From: Spodoptera frugiperda | Lineage: Eukaryota > Arthropoda > Insecta > Lepidoptera > Noctuidae | Reading direction: 5' to 3' | NCBI RefSeq assembly: GCF_023101765.2 | Contig: NC_064238.1 | Coordinates: 5,082,001-5,146,000, forward strand | DNA: 64,000 nucleotides | Part shown: positions 35,457-48,600 of the stretch, one piece after another | Layout: each line of letters begins with the position of its first letter | How positions within the stretch are numbered: position 1 is the stretch's first letter | The notes under the pieces: model-generated | What the model saw: only the letters and a program-made list of their open reading frames with translations | Databases searched by the model: none | Told to the model about the DNA's origin: nothing | Translations under genes and position numbers: made by a program

Positions 35457-38150
35457 CGAAATCTATGTACCGAAGTAAACAATAAACAATTGTTCAAATA
35501 GATTTATGCCAATTTAGACAATTGCTACACTAATTGGTACGCATGTGTTAAGTTGTTTGTCGCTTACCTCTGCAATAATAACTTTTGTTAAGGGATCACT
35601 CACTGTCTGTATCTATTGGTCGAGAAGCCAGCTATTTTGACAAATTATGTATCTACGTATGTTCTGAAGTTAGATAAGGCTGGGTTCACACTGCTTGTCA
35701 TAGAAAAGTATAGTATCTGAGACGGACATTTTTCTTTTTTTTTTGCGTTGATTAGTCTGCCTAACTATGTAGTTGCATGCTTTTGTAGATAGTAATTTGT
35801 TTGAGATTGTCAATCAAATTATTTATTTGTTGACATTCTGAAGTACCTAACGAATAGTCCACCTAAATATGTAAAAGGTGGAAATTATTTATTTCCTTAT
35901 ATGGTAGGTTTAATTCTTTTTTATTCAGGTAACGGATTACGTTCTAGAAACATAAGGTGTTACGTAGGTACGTAGGTACTTCAATAATTGTTTTGAACAA
36001 AATATTATATAAAATAATTGTTTATTTTGTTTAATTAAATACTTATAAATAAAAGCACCAACTGAGCAAACTGCAAAAATATTTAATTCTGAATAAATAT
36101 TTATAAAACTGGTATTTATAGAATTGTTTACAAAGAAATATGAGTAAGGAAATTATTTAGGTAATTATTTGAAAACTATTTATTTTAATCGTTATGCCAT
36201 TTTACTTCACTTAAAGTACAATAAGACTTTTTTGAATATTTCCATACTGTTAAGATATGAAAAGTATTTTTTACAGAAATAATATCATATCGAAAATAAT
36301 CTACATATTAAGAATTAACTATTCTTAATATGTAGATTATTTATGTTGTCGTAAAGACGTAGTTATATATATAACCATGCTTAGGTATTTCTTTTACAAT
36401 TTCAAGGTTCCTATGTAACATCTCCATTGTATTGTATATTCGTCCTTAGGTACCTAAACTAAGGAAGGTAACTTGTTATTCATACGACAGTCAATGTTAC
36501 GCTTTTCAAAAGCATTTTGCACACGTCCTTTGAAACTCGAACCTACGCATGAAATATAGATTTTTCTAGAAGTTGTACAAGTAACAAGCCAGATGTAGAA
36601 TATTTAATTAGTATTTAATTTAAGAGGCTTGTACCTAATAATATATGTCGGTGGATCTTATGAATCATACCGTGAAAGGTTGTGACAATGTAGGTACCTA
36701 CACCTACGTATTTTACTCTTTCACGGAAAAACACTGAACAAATCAGGATAAAAACAAGGTACAGAGATAGATTAATTGGTACTGAATAAAAGATATATAG
36801 ATATTTTTAACTCCGTTAACTCAGACCCAGCCACGAAGGTTATAACAAACGCAATTATAGGGTCTCAAATAATAAAGTTCGTAAGATCGATATTATGGTA
36901 CGAATAATATTATATAGGTAAAGTTATCTCAAAAAGATGATGTTAGAATAACATACATACTCGTTTCTATGTAACCGTCAAACAGAATTATGAGACATTG
37001 GAAAAATACCTACAAAGACTCGTAGATACTCAAAGATTTACGACAAAAGAACTTGTCTAATTAGTTAACAAATTCTGCGTCATTCGGAAGCTATTTTTTA
37101 TAAATGACTGAGGCCAGTGACTTTATTTCCATGATGGTTTTACACCTGAAAAATAAAACATAACATAACACATGACATCACGAGACTTTTAAAGCCTGTC
37201 CGCACTGCGAAATAATGTTCGCGCGAATTTATTTTCGCACTGCATCGCGTCCAGCTTTTATCATATCACGAGTGTCACGAGCTCGAATTATATTTCACTA
37301 AGTTTCTTTAGCTCTCAGCCGAAAGGATAGGCGAAGGTGTAAACAATGCAACAATCAACTTTCATAAGTTAAGAGTATTATGTATCAAGGGGCATCCCTA
37401 TTGATTGACCTACGTATTAAAAAATAATTAAGCGGGTACCTACAGTATTAAAATATCCTTTATATCCTATAATAATAGTCGGTTGCTGTTTATTTTATTT
37501 TGGAGTAGATGCGAAGGAAGTCACAATAACATTAATATTTCAAATCTCTAAGGTAAAATTAAGTTCAATTAATAAACACTCAGAGCGAGAGACACCAAAG
37601 AATTATTGGTTATGGAAAATTAAAATTGTTTTTTAATCTGACTCTATTTAATTTCCCAAAAGTACGTATTAAGACACAGGTTCACGTATTAATGGCCCAA
37701 GTTGAGTTTGGTATTCAATATTAATTATAAAGGTTAATTAAAAATGTGCTTCTCTTAATTATAGACGTAGCCACATCTTCATAGTACCTTTGTTATTTTC
37801 TTTTACCTGGAAGTATTGTGTATTTCAGTGTTAGAAAAGCGTTTCTAACTAGGCGTGTGACGGCTTCCTATGTCTTACGATCGTTAAGTTATTCAATATC
37901 TTTTAGGAACAAGTTTTTTACTAACTATATTTATCCTGCAATGGAGGGCGATCTCAACTGAAATTCTTGTAGGTTCATTACCATTCTAGTAAATAAAACA
38001 ATATTAACTATATCATAGACGTATAATATTTATTTAGGTGTTATGGATACATAAAACTGTGTGCTGTTAACCTTTTGCTTAACAATTTTACCTACTTCCT
38101 AGAAAACTCGGTGCTTACTAACATACAAAATACCACCTTAAAACCTTGAT
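35457..38150. other. Intergenic, 2.7 kb
   Basis: AT-rich. The only distinct structure is the hairpin at 36294-36342. A decayed SINE-like stretch ('GCCGAAAGGATAGGCGAAGG') lies near 37318. No gene found. Confidence 0.5.
36294..36342. repeat. Perfect inverted repeat, 22-bp arms, 5-bp loop
   Basis: Arms 36294-36315 and 36321-36342 are exact reverse complements around TAACT. AT-rich and isolated. It could be a MITE core or hairpin RNA source. Confidence 0.9.
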
Positions 38151-40322
38151 CTACAAGAACCAAAATTCTTTAACCTTCCTCGGATCAAAATCAAATTCAG
38201 CTGGGGGTAGGGTAACGTTCACAATTTTGTGCACTTCTTTTAAATTCGGGAAGGCTAACTGAAGTTGAACAGTGATGTACACGAAGGTAGATGCTGCTAT
38301 CTTCAGCGCTAGACCAGTGTTGAACGAGAACATATCGTACACTGACATGTGGGTATCTCTCACTTCCAAAGTCTTCAAAATGTTTTTCGTCAATTTCAAT
38401 AATTCCGCTAAAATAAAAATACCACCATCAGTTCTCTAATGTTCTTATAACTTAAGAAGTAAAATAAAAAAATCTAATTTAAAAAACGAAAAATCCGACT
38501 GCATTTCTTTACCCATAATATGAAAATGAAAAAACCCTAAAACAAGAAAGTCATCGTAAAATTTAAGTAGTCGGGACCTAAATATGAAGACTTAGTGAGG
38601 GCACAAACGGCTGGCTTTCTAGAATGGGTCCCGGCTGCTTTCAATTTGCCTGCTTGAAAAGCAGGAGTAGGAACAGGGTGGATTTTAGTCAATAGGAGTC
38701 TGACTCTGATCTCTCGCCTCGCACAAGGCGAGAGAATTCATTGGACGATATTCCCCCTTTCAATATAAAAAGACCTAAGAACCAAGTTTTAACTCTACAT
38801 GTTCTAATTTAACAAACACTTTAGTCAAAAATGTGACCCACTTACCAGAACTACTCGGCTTAAGTTGTACATAAGCACAAATGAGCTTCAATTGCTGTAC
38901 TTCTTTGAAGAAGAGATCAGACTGCATACTTATTATCAGTAGATGAAACCAACTAGCGCCTGACCAGCCCAACATAGCAGTTGCGCGTATTATCATTGTC
39001 TGAAACCAAACGTTCTCGAATGTACAATAAAAAAACACAAGAATGATCCAAAACATATACCTAAGTATCTTGTGGGTAATTGCGTTCCCCGTGCGCCTCA
39101 AAGAGCCATCACACCACCACAGATAAGGGCCCAGTAGGGCTGAAGCACGGCTCGAAAAGCAGGAGTAGGAACGGGGTGGATTTTAGTCAGTTAGATATCT
39201 TGTACATTAAACGAGTTAAGGCGGGAGAAGTCATTGGATAATTTTCCACCATAAAAAAAATGCGTTGTAAATAGGATTTTTATGAAACGTGTGCAACGGG
39301 TCATGGTTTTTCAGTTAGTCAGTCTTTAGGTTAGAATAAAATCATATTGGTATACATACTTCTGACGTTTGAACGTACATTATAAATGTTTGAACTGCCA
39401 CCAAGGAACCGACTGCAATGGTTGCCGCACCTAGAACAATCTGAAATTATGGAACACTTTAGAAATATCAATGATATTACGGTATCGAGATAGGTTGAGT
39501 AAAAGAGCCACTTACTGTAAAACTATAGCAATCTTCAAAACTACGTAATTGTGCGAACAGCATTTTGATAGCGACACAAAAGTTTTTAGGATCGGATCTG
39601 GCATGGAAAGTTACTCGGTCATCAAATTCATCCTTCCAAAAAATTGCATCAAAAAGGGTCTGTTTAGGAATATATTCCTTTCTGATCTTCGTAAATTTTA
39701 TTAAGGCTACGTTTAGGTAGCGAATGCGCATAGCAATAAAGGAGTTTAAGTATATGAAGAAACAGAATTCGTCGTAGGCGAAGAATAGCCAGAAAAAATA
39801 AATACTGCCTACGACATGTATGGCTATGGACACATGGAACACATAGTACATGTAAGCCACGACCGTCACTTGTGTGAACCCTATCACAATCAGGATGAAG
39901 ATATACAACCTAAGGGATATATCTCGCATAAAACCTGTTTCTTCAACTCCCAGCAATGTGTCGATATCTATATTATTTTTCATCAAGTTCAGACCCATGT
40001 AGTTATCGCCAAATGTTATATGGAACATGAGTAAATTTGCAAAAACTGTGAAATATATTATTGCTATGTATTCCACCAAGCTGAGGTACTTTTCTGTGGG
40101 GTTTGAGAACCATAATAAGTAAGATGCACTCGCGTTGGCTAAGATTAAAACGCAAATGTTGTATAGCAGCGTTCCTTGATTCCTCTCGACCATCCGGTCA
40201 TTTCTAATCACAAATCGGCAATATCCAGTGGGTTCTAATATACGAAAGATATTTTTGAGTTTTAGACCGTAATCTTTCGTTAGCTCATTTTTCATTGAAT
40301 CCTCAGCCACGTCCATCTTCAT
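38151..40322 (-). CDS. Gustatory receptor
   Basis: Seven-transmembrane insect chemoreceptor. Four exons: 40322-39516, 39440-39360, 38999-38846, 38407-38151; 1299 nt, 432 aa, the usual Gr length. Hydrophobic segments follow one another, e.g. LLYNICVLILANASASYLLW, IAIIYFTVFANLLMF, IFILIVIGFTQVTVVAYMYY, GSIYFFWLFFAYDEFCFFIY, VLGAATIAVGSLVAV. The last segment carries STFVYITVQLQ, a variant of the Gr family signature TYhhhhhQF. The N-terminus is cytoplasmic and lacks a signal peptide, as in the family. Ligand cannot be told from sequence. Introns 2 and 3 each hold a copy of the same interspersed repeat. Confidence 0.86.
38571..38765 (+). repeat. Lepidopteran interspersed repeat in gustatory receptor intron 3
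   Basis: 'GAAAAGCAGGAGTAGGAACA', GGGTGGATTTTAGTCA, TCTCGCCTCGCACAAGGCGAGAGAA, TCATTGGACGATATTCCCCC. A very common lepidopteran repeat; class uncertain. Confidence 0.75.
39070..39262 (+). repeat. Second copy of the same repeat in gustatory receptor intron 2
   Basis: Begins 'GGTAATTGCGTTCCCCGTGC' with AAAGAGCCATCACACCACCAC, then GAAAAGCAGGAGTAGGAACG and AAGGCGGGAGAAGTCATTGG. Internal part deleted relative to what I recall of the family. Confidence 0.75.
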
Positions 40323-42600
40323 CGAAACGTCTAGCTAGTTTAAAATGCTAAGTAATACTGTGTTATATGTATAATGGTATAAAAGCCATTACGTTTAATT
40401 TGATTTTCATTTCGTCTTTACGTGACATTTAATCATTATTGTGAGTATCGTAGTCTCTAGGGAGGTATCTATTTAATAGCAACCCTAAGGTAAACTAAGC
40501 ATTCATAAATTATTTTTAATCATTTGACCATTACGTATCAATTTCTGATAAGCTGATTTGATGACATTAAAATTGAATTTTAAAAGTAGTTAAGTAAAAA
40601 TGCTTTGCTTTCAAAATATTTTAACCTTTACTGGTTTATTATAAAAGTACAATATGGACATGGATTTTATAATAAAGATCAACCTTTAGCTGTCCTACTC
40701 TTACACAAAGAAGGAATGATTTTTTAAAGAGGATTGTGGATTTAGACTTTATGCATAAGGTAGGTAGGTTTCAAATAAGTAAAAGGTTCTTCGCTATGTT
40801 TTGCTTTACTATTTAGGAGTGGTATCTGGATTTTATTGCATTCTTACATATTTGATAGATAGAGTTGTATGTGACCATAAAAAAACAAGAGTTATAAAGG
40901 TTCCTTCATTGTTCTTAGATGTATGAATGAAACTACAGAAATTTTATTGATGATATATTGCTTATCAATACAGAGTAACAAATTGTTTGTTTCTTAAAAT
41001 ACAGTTTGAAATTGTATCAAAATGCTAATAAATGCAACAGACAAGTATGTTTAACGAAGGCATTGCGCTATCACAATTGTTACAGACCGCCGTCGATGCA
41101 CCGACCAATGATAAGCCAATATAAATGTTCAGATCTATTCCATCTTGCCGAATTGTACAAAATACTTTAACAATTATCTTTTAAAAATCTCATAAATGCT
41201 AAGTAGGTACTACTAACATAATTATGCATATTACTTTCTCAAATTTTACTACTATCTTCTAAATTTAGACATATTTACAATTCTTTAAGTACATAATTTA
41301 TCCACAAGCTTCGCTGTGAAAGCGCAAATGTATCAATTGAGCATCATAGTCTTTTTATACCCTCTTTCAAAACTCGGAAGCGCTTCATCAAGTCCATCTT
41401 GATGTCTAATTAAAATTATAACAATTGACGCATTAAATAACACATTTACACAATACATAATTCTCACACACACTCACAGCACAAACTGTAACCGATCAAT
41501 ATTTTAATTTAAATAATATAAATACTTCTAGAAATGCAGTTCAACTTGGTACGACATGTCGGGCGCCGCCTCAGGGCGCCCCCATCGAATTTAATAAATT
41601 TGGACTTTATTAAAGTACAAAACAAAAAACAAACATAACATTTTTCTATAGTTACAATACAAATTAAAATTGTGACATAATTTGTGTTATTAATTTGAGA
41701 AATAATTAGGAGCTAGTATCACTAAAACGAGGAAAGAGATTCCTTACCGTGGATTTATTTTAATACCAAAGCAAAAGCTTTGATATTTGCTTATGGGTCG
41801 GACAAGAAGTGTCATCCGATCCATAATCGCTTCATTTCAAGTCAGCAACATTAATATCATAACTAGCACCATCCACGTAACTCCCCCTCTGTTATCATAT
41901 CTCCCCTGTCTACCCTGGCTGGTTTGAAATGAAACTTACAATCGATTTCTATGAGACAATCGGACTAAAGCTATTTAAAACTATCTTAATACGAAACTTA
42001 AACATAATCCCGTACCATCACCAAAGATTGCACATAATACCCGATACTTTGATTTTTTAATTGCAGTCATGCCTAGCTATAGGCCAGTGGATTATTTCAC
42101 ATTGACTGTTAAAAAATTAAGGTATTTTTTCATTGGAACAAAACATGGATACTGTTCCGTGGTTTTATACATAAGTTAAATACATATGCATTTTCTTAAA
42201 ACACGGAATGTCTACAATAGTAGCTTGGAAGACAAAATCGATTATATAACTAAGAGGAATTTCGAGTGTGCAGGCTCAAATTGAACTAAAATAAGAACTG
42301 GGTTTTTTAGTAAATATATTGTAAGTATACGTATAAAACGGACGGAATAAATTCGTAGTGTTAAGTACAATATTATGCCATATTCATTTAAATTTCACCA
42401 TGTTGTTGAAAAAATCCGATACCTTAATTGGTACCTGTTGGTTGACACTTGTAGCCATTACAGACAAAGTTGTGTGTAGTTGTAGCTTGCATTATTTAAT
42501 GTGAAATGCCCACAGAATATTCATTCGTAGCACAACAAAAATGTCTTTAATGTTTGCAAGTACTAGTAATAACAGTTATGAAATTATCATTTATGTGTAT
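40323..42600. other. Spacer between gustatory receptor 5' side and ovo 3' end
   Basis: 2.3 kb containing the upstream region of the receptor gene and, nearer 42600, the presumed ovo 3' UTR. A GC-rich self-complementary GGGCGCC..GGGCGCCC pair lies at ~41561-41582. No further gene seen. Confidence 0.5.
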
Positions 42601-45600
42601 TTAGTTGTGTACTGGCATTGGCAGCTGTCCCAGGAGCTGGTTTGCGAACGTCGCGTTGGTGAACTTGAAGTGTCGTTTGTCGTAGAACTTCAGTAACGCA
42701 GGTGAGTATGGATGCTGTTTCTTTAGGTGCATGTAATGTTCCTCTGGCTCCGATGTTGTGTGTCCGCATTCTTCACAAACGTACATCTGAAATAAATAAC
42801 ATACATTTTAGTTACTGGTGATATATTATAATAGACTTTTGAAGTGATTTTGAAAAGGTGTTTAGGGAACTGTGTTTTTAAAGATTTTATAAAACAGTAT
42901 TATTATTCGATGCCAATTACATATGGATACAAAATATTTAGAGAAATATGAATATTGATAATTACCTTAGTCCTCCTCTCTTTGTATGCGTAGGTGTGTT
43001 GGACTCCATGGACTTTCAAGCAGTGGGACTCCAGTGAGCATCTTTGGGTAAACGATTTCTCGCAGAGGTTGCATTTGTATGGTCGCACACCAGTGTGCGT
43101 CCTCGTGTGCCTTTTTAGATCGAAGGTGTCATTGAACCCTTTGCCACAGAATGTGCATAAGTATCTCTTCACGTCTGAGTGACATTTCATATGTCGGTTC
43201 AAGAGCCTCTGTAAACTGAAGTTCTTGGAGCAGACCCTGCATACAAACTTCGTGGGATCATCTTCGCTAACTAATACTTGTTTGTTTTTCTCCTCTTCCC
43301 TTTGTCTCGCATTAGCTTCAGTTGCCAAAGGATTCTTCACACCATGTCCACCATTTATAAATTCCAACGGAAGTTCTGCTGGTAGACCCAACTGTAAACA
43401 AAATAAATATATTATAAGAATTATGTTAACATTACACAAGTGTAAAGAGAGTGAAAATGTGCTTCGAAAAGGGTATTGTGCCATAAAAGATTGAAATTCA
43501 TCATGGAATTATAAAGCTGAGTTTATCTAATGTGACACAAATACAGTTTCAGATGCAGAAAGTTAAAGCATAAGTTGATTTAGGCTCGGCGTAATAAAAA
43601 ATATTTTATTACAACTTCTATGTCGCTTTCATTAATATAAGACGACATAGAAGGAAAGAAACGTTAAAGCTTCGCCTTAAAATCAAATAATGCTTACCCT
43701 TTGTTGCAAGATTTGAATTTTGCCATCGCCGGCAGAGGCTTTCTTGAGACTTACAGCAGCAGCTGGACTGAGTGAAGCGTTCTCGATGTGACTGCTCCCG
43801 TCCAGTGAGTTGTTGCCGCCGGGTGATGGCAGTGAGGTGCCCGTCGGCGAGTCCAGGTCGAGCGAAGGATGACTAGTGAAGGGGAAGCCGGGAGACAGAA
43901 TCTGTTGTCTCTGCTGGAGTTGCACGTGAATTTGTAGCTGTTGCATTTGTCCTTCACCGTGTTGTAAAAGAGCTGGATTCAATTGCATCAATAAATCTGG
44001 CCGATCTTTAGTGAAATTGTACGAGGAACCCTGATTTTCTTGGCTGGCGAATGCTAAGTAGTTAGCTTTTTCATAATATCTACTTAAATTAACTTGGTCT
44101 GCTAGTGATTCAATATCTACCGGATTGTGTACTGAATCTGGTGTAATAGATGATGATTCTCTAATATCAGAATCCGTAATTGATTCTACATGATTATTTA
44201 GTAAACTAGCAAAATCTTCTGCTGAATCTGAAAGGTTTCCTAATATACCTTCGTTTGGTCCAGGAAAAGTTAGTGTGTTGGCAAATTGATAGTTGTCAAT
44301 GACATCTTCTCCCATGTCAACTACCATTGATTCATCGAAATTATTTCCATAATTACCGATAGCGCCTATGTTTTCTAATTTACTTTCATAATCTATTTCT
44401 TCATCTTTTAGCGCTAGTCCATAGTGAGCATTTTGCATTAATGAATATTGTTTACTTTGTTCTGGGAAATTAGTTGCATTGTCATTATTTTCACAATCCA
44501 TATTGAACCCATTGATTATGTTGAATTCATTAGAGAAATTGCTATTGGCATTAAATGAATTTTGGCCGCCTTTTGTAGATGGTCCCAAAGTTTCGTAGAA
44601 AGGTGGAAGACTGCCTGTAGGTGGGCTGTTTGGTCCATAGTTAGAACGGCCGTCTCGTCCATTTCCGCCACTTCCAGAACCACCTCCGATGGCTCCGCCC
44701 CCACCAGACGAGGGTGCTGTGCCACCACCACCAGAACTAAAACTTCCTGAGCCACCGCTACTTTGTGAACTGCCATTTGAACCGGCGTTTCCAGTAGATC
44801 TACCATGACCAGCAGCAGCAGTAATAATGCCTGGAACTTTGTTGGGACGATTACGCAGTACTAAAGTTGGTCGCGCTAAAATTCCATTGGCGATTTTTGA
44901 ACTGCTTGTTCTCCTCTGTTCTCTTATTTTCTTTTCAGTTTCTTCGTCTTCTGATTCACCACGTTTTTTGGCAATAACGTAATCAATAGGTTGGTCTTGT
45001 TCTGGTTCGGTAGCAGGTAATGTTTGTGGAATACTAACGTCAGAAACTTCTTTTTTTCCATCACGGAACTGTGATTGTGATGGTGTTCTTTGTATAACTG
45101 ACACTTTTTGACATGTAACACTGTTATCAATGCCTGGTGAGGGAGCTGATTCTGGCGATGGGCTATTTCTAGAAGGTAGCACAACTGGATCACTGTCAAG
45201 TGTGTCCTTTTCTTCTTTTATAAGAGGTTTGTCTTCCTTTTTCTTTTCTTTCGCTAAGACAGGTAGGTACTGTTTACGTTCTGCTTGTGTGAGAACGTGT
45301 CCTCTATGACTACCATATGGGACGTCACCTCCCAGTATGGAAGATACAAATCGAGGTTCTTTTGGAATTTTTGCTCCATTGCTTTCGCCGAACACATCTC
45401 GTTCTGAAATTAAGAAAAAATAACCATCAGTTAATATTACCCACTAGGCTTACAGCTAGGTTCCTAGAATTATAATTATTATTATCGAAGATTTATTAAA
45501 AAAAAATGGAGTGAACACTAGTTTCAATAAAATAGTTACTATTTGTCCTCGGCTTTTTACTAACGTATTCATGAGGCGTCGGAGGCATGAGGCCTCGTTG

Positions 45601-48600
45601 ACGTCACTGGTATGTGCCTCCATAACGGTAATACTCGCCTCTACATATACGCTCACACCAATGAGTATGTGTGAGTGTATGTTTTTATGTGTATTTGCCG
45701 CATTATTGTAATTGGCGCGCAAGCAGACAGCAGTGACAAAATCAATCTCGACCCAAATCTACCATCCATTGACCGCAGTTGTAACCAAACCATAGTCTCT
45801 ACTCAATGTTTCCGGTCTCTCATTATACCTACTTTAATTTTAATGACCGCGTGTTATTTAATATTTAACATCAATGAAGATAAAATGTTCTAAAATTGAA
45901 CAATGTAGTAAAATTGCAATTTACAAAAAATACTAGGGATACTAAAATGCATTCTGAGAACAAAATAGTGAAAATTAATTTTAATTCGTTACACTAGTTT
46001 CTCCAAACAAGAGTGAATCCCAAAATTAAAGGAAGTCATTTGTGTTTAGTAAAAAAAATCCTCTATTATAGCAAAATATGCGTAGGTAGTCAGTGAAAGT
46101 CCCAAGGTTGGGCCAAACGAGTTTCTTTGCCCTTTCTCGGCTTTTGTTAGGGACTCAAGGACGAAGCCTGTGCATTGTTGGGGATCTTTTTTGTATGAGC
46201 TTGTAATTGTATGCGTCTGCGCAGCCGGGCGTGAAACGCCGGGTCTCGTTTTGAATCTCGCCGTCCATAGGCCACGATTTTGTATTACTTTCAGGTTGGA
46301 GAAGGATATTTTGTGTTGTGTTCGTTGACAATTTTTATAGCGGCACTTAAGACTCGTAAATATTTTATGTTTGCTTTTTGTACGCCACGCTCATTCGTTA
46401 GCCGGTTTCTTAGAACTGTCTATAAGCCGTCTGTCGCTATTGGCTATTGGGTAAGCTTTGACCTACAAGGGACATTGAATTATTCCGTCTAAATACCAAT
46501 TACTCGTACGTTTTACATGTGCATCATAAAAAGTGATCCGTAATCTGCCCGTTCGTAAACAATTTGCAAGTTGATTTTGTTAATCCTTTGTGCTTATTTA
46601 TGCTTTAATAAAAGTTTATTTTTAGTATCTTAGCTTATTGTGTGTATTAAAGGTTACATCGATGTTTTTAAAACGGTTATTTTTTATTTAATCAAAAACT
46701 TTTCAGCCTGTCAACAACTATACTATAGAGATTTGATGAAATAATTCTTGATAGATGCAATTGAAGATATATATAGAGTAGACTAAGTAATACTAAATAA
46801 TACTACTGAGAGGAAGTATATAGAGTAAGTAATACTGAAATGGTAAAGGTGTTCGACACCATAATAACATGTGCGTTTAAAATAATTCTCCAAGTATGTA
46901 AATACACATCAACTGACTGTATTGCTATGTAAAAAAATAACGTCGCGACTTTGAAATAGCTCACGAATTTGGAATAAAATTTACTGCAGATGGAGAGGAA
47001 TGCCGTAGCCGGTACACTTTATATGGTGGAGATGGAAATGATAACGTTTCAAATGTGTGACAGAGACATATTATAGCGATTTAAGGTATGTCTCAATGTA
47101 AATTAGCATCTTAATACCAATAAAAATACTGTAAAGAATATTAATTTAGTAAGTAAAATATTGATCAAACAGTAATAAGAAAAAATTGTACCTAGAAGTT
47201 GAATCAGACATTATTTCTTCGAAAAATAGAAGTCAACCTAATCTGTTTACGCTTCTGTTTAGCATCAATTTAGAACAATTTGATACTATACCTAACAAAA
47301 GGAACTCGTTATGCTAAAACAGTACATGCCCTCCAGACAAGGTTGTGTTACAGTTTCAATTAGTGCAAAATATGAGAACAGCTATCAATGGAAATACTCC
47401 GCTCTGTTAATTAACTTTACCTTTTAAAGATTATAAAGCGGAATCTTCAATAATTTTAACTTACCGCCGTACTCAGAGTCATTTAATGGTTACTTAACCC
47501 AGTCCTTAGCGATTGTTTTCATACAAAATTGTTACTAAGGAATAGTTTAAGTAATCATTAAATGTCTTAGTATCATATTATTACTTTTACTGTTATATAC
47601 TTTATTTACGTTCCTTTATAGTACATATTCCGTGAACTGTTCCAACATTGAATATTCATTAAGAGACAATCTATTGAACTTTAAAATTTGAATTGAATTT
47701 GGTTCGCGTTCGTAATTGGTTTGTGTTTAGATACCTATATGGCACTAAAAATGCAAAGATAATTTTCGCGATATGCGTTTGATATTTCCAAACCAGACTA
47801 ACTCCGTGATTAATATTCCTGTATGTGTGTGTATCAACGACCTGATATTAACACAAGATCATAATGAGAAATGGCTTTTAGCATAATTAGTGTTTAATGA
47901 AATAATAATAGAGACCAGTTTTGATCGCATTCCGATTTATTTTCAACAAACACTTTGTTACTTTTGAGATTTGTTAATGTGTATTATGTTAGATTGAATA
48001 TTTATTGTAAGTACGCTAACCTATTAGTAACATTACATGCGTGTGTGTATTTTACACCACTAACACAGTGTTACTGTACTTCGCTTACACTCACGGTCAC
48101 GGTTGTATCATCACTTAAATGATCACCGTTAGCGTTTAATGCTGACGTCATATTGCAGATTGATATTTTATTTTCTTAGTTTTTTAGTATTAATGCGTCA
48201 GAGCAGAATATTTTTGGCAAATTTTTTGTCCCTATACAAAAAACCTGTCCAAGTTTTTAAATACATATTAAAACCAGTGGGAAATTACGTTCTTTTCCAT
48301 ATTATGTTATAGTGCTCTCTTATGCTGTTCAACAGGTATTATAAACAAAACCCTTGTTCTCGCAATTAAAACAAAGTCAAATGAATCACAGCATGTGAGT
48401 TATACATTTAAATAGCGCGGTTTTTATTCTAAAACGGTAAGTCAAGGCCTGGTAATTGCCGCGTCCATATCTATTCAGTTACTCGGTGTTTCCTGTCGAG
48501 GAGCACTGTGCCTCAACCTTGAATGCGAACACTCATTATTTGGCCATTAACGGCAGCCTTCTCCGCATCACATTTTGGCAATAATTAGCGATTCTCGAGC

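Noticed and set aside
38775..39101. Minus-strand ORF extending the gustatory receptor exon upstream
   Set aside because: Its first third lies in intron and interspersed repeat sequence; the acceptor at 39001-39000 matches the phase of the preceding exon.
43751..45199. Several ORFs overlapping the large ovo exon in other frames
   Set aside because: Shadows of the real frame, which has conserved family motifs and matching splice phases.
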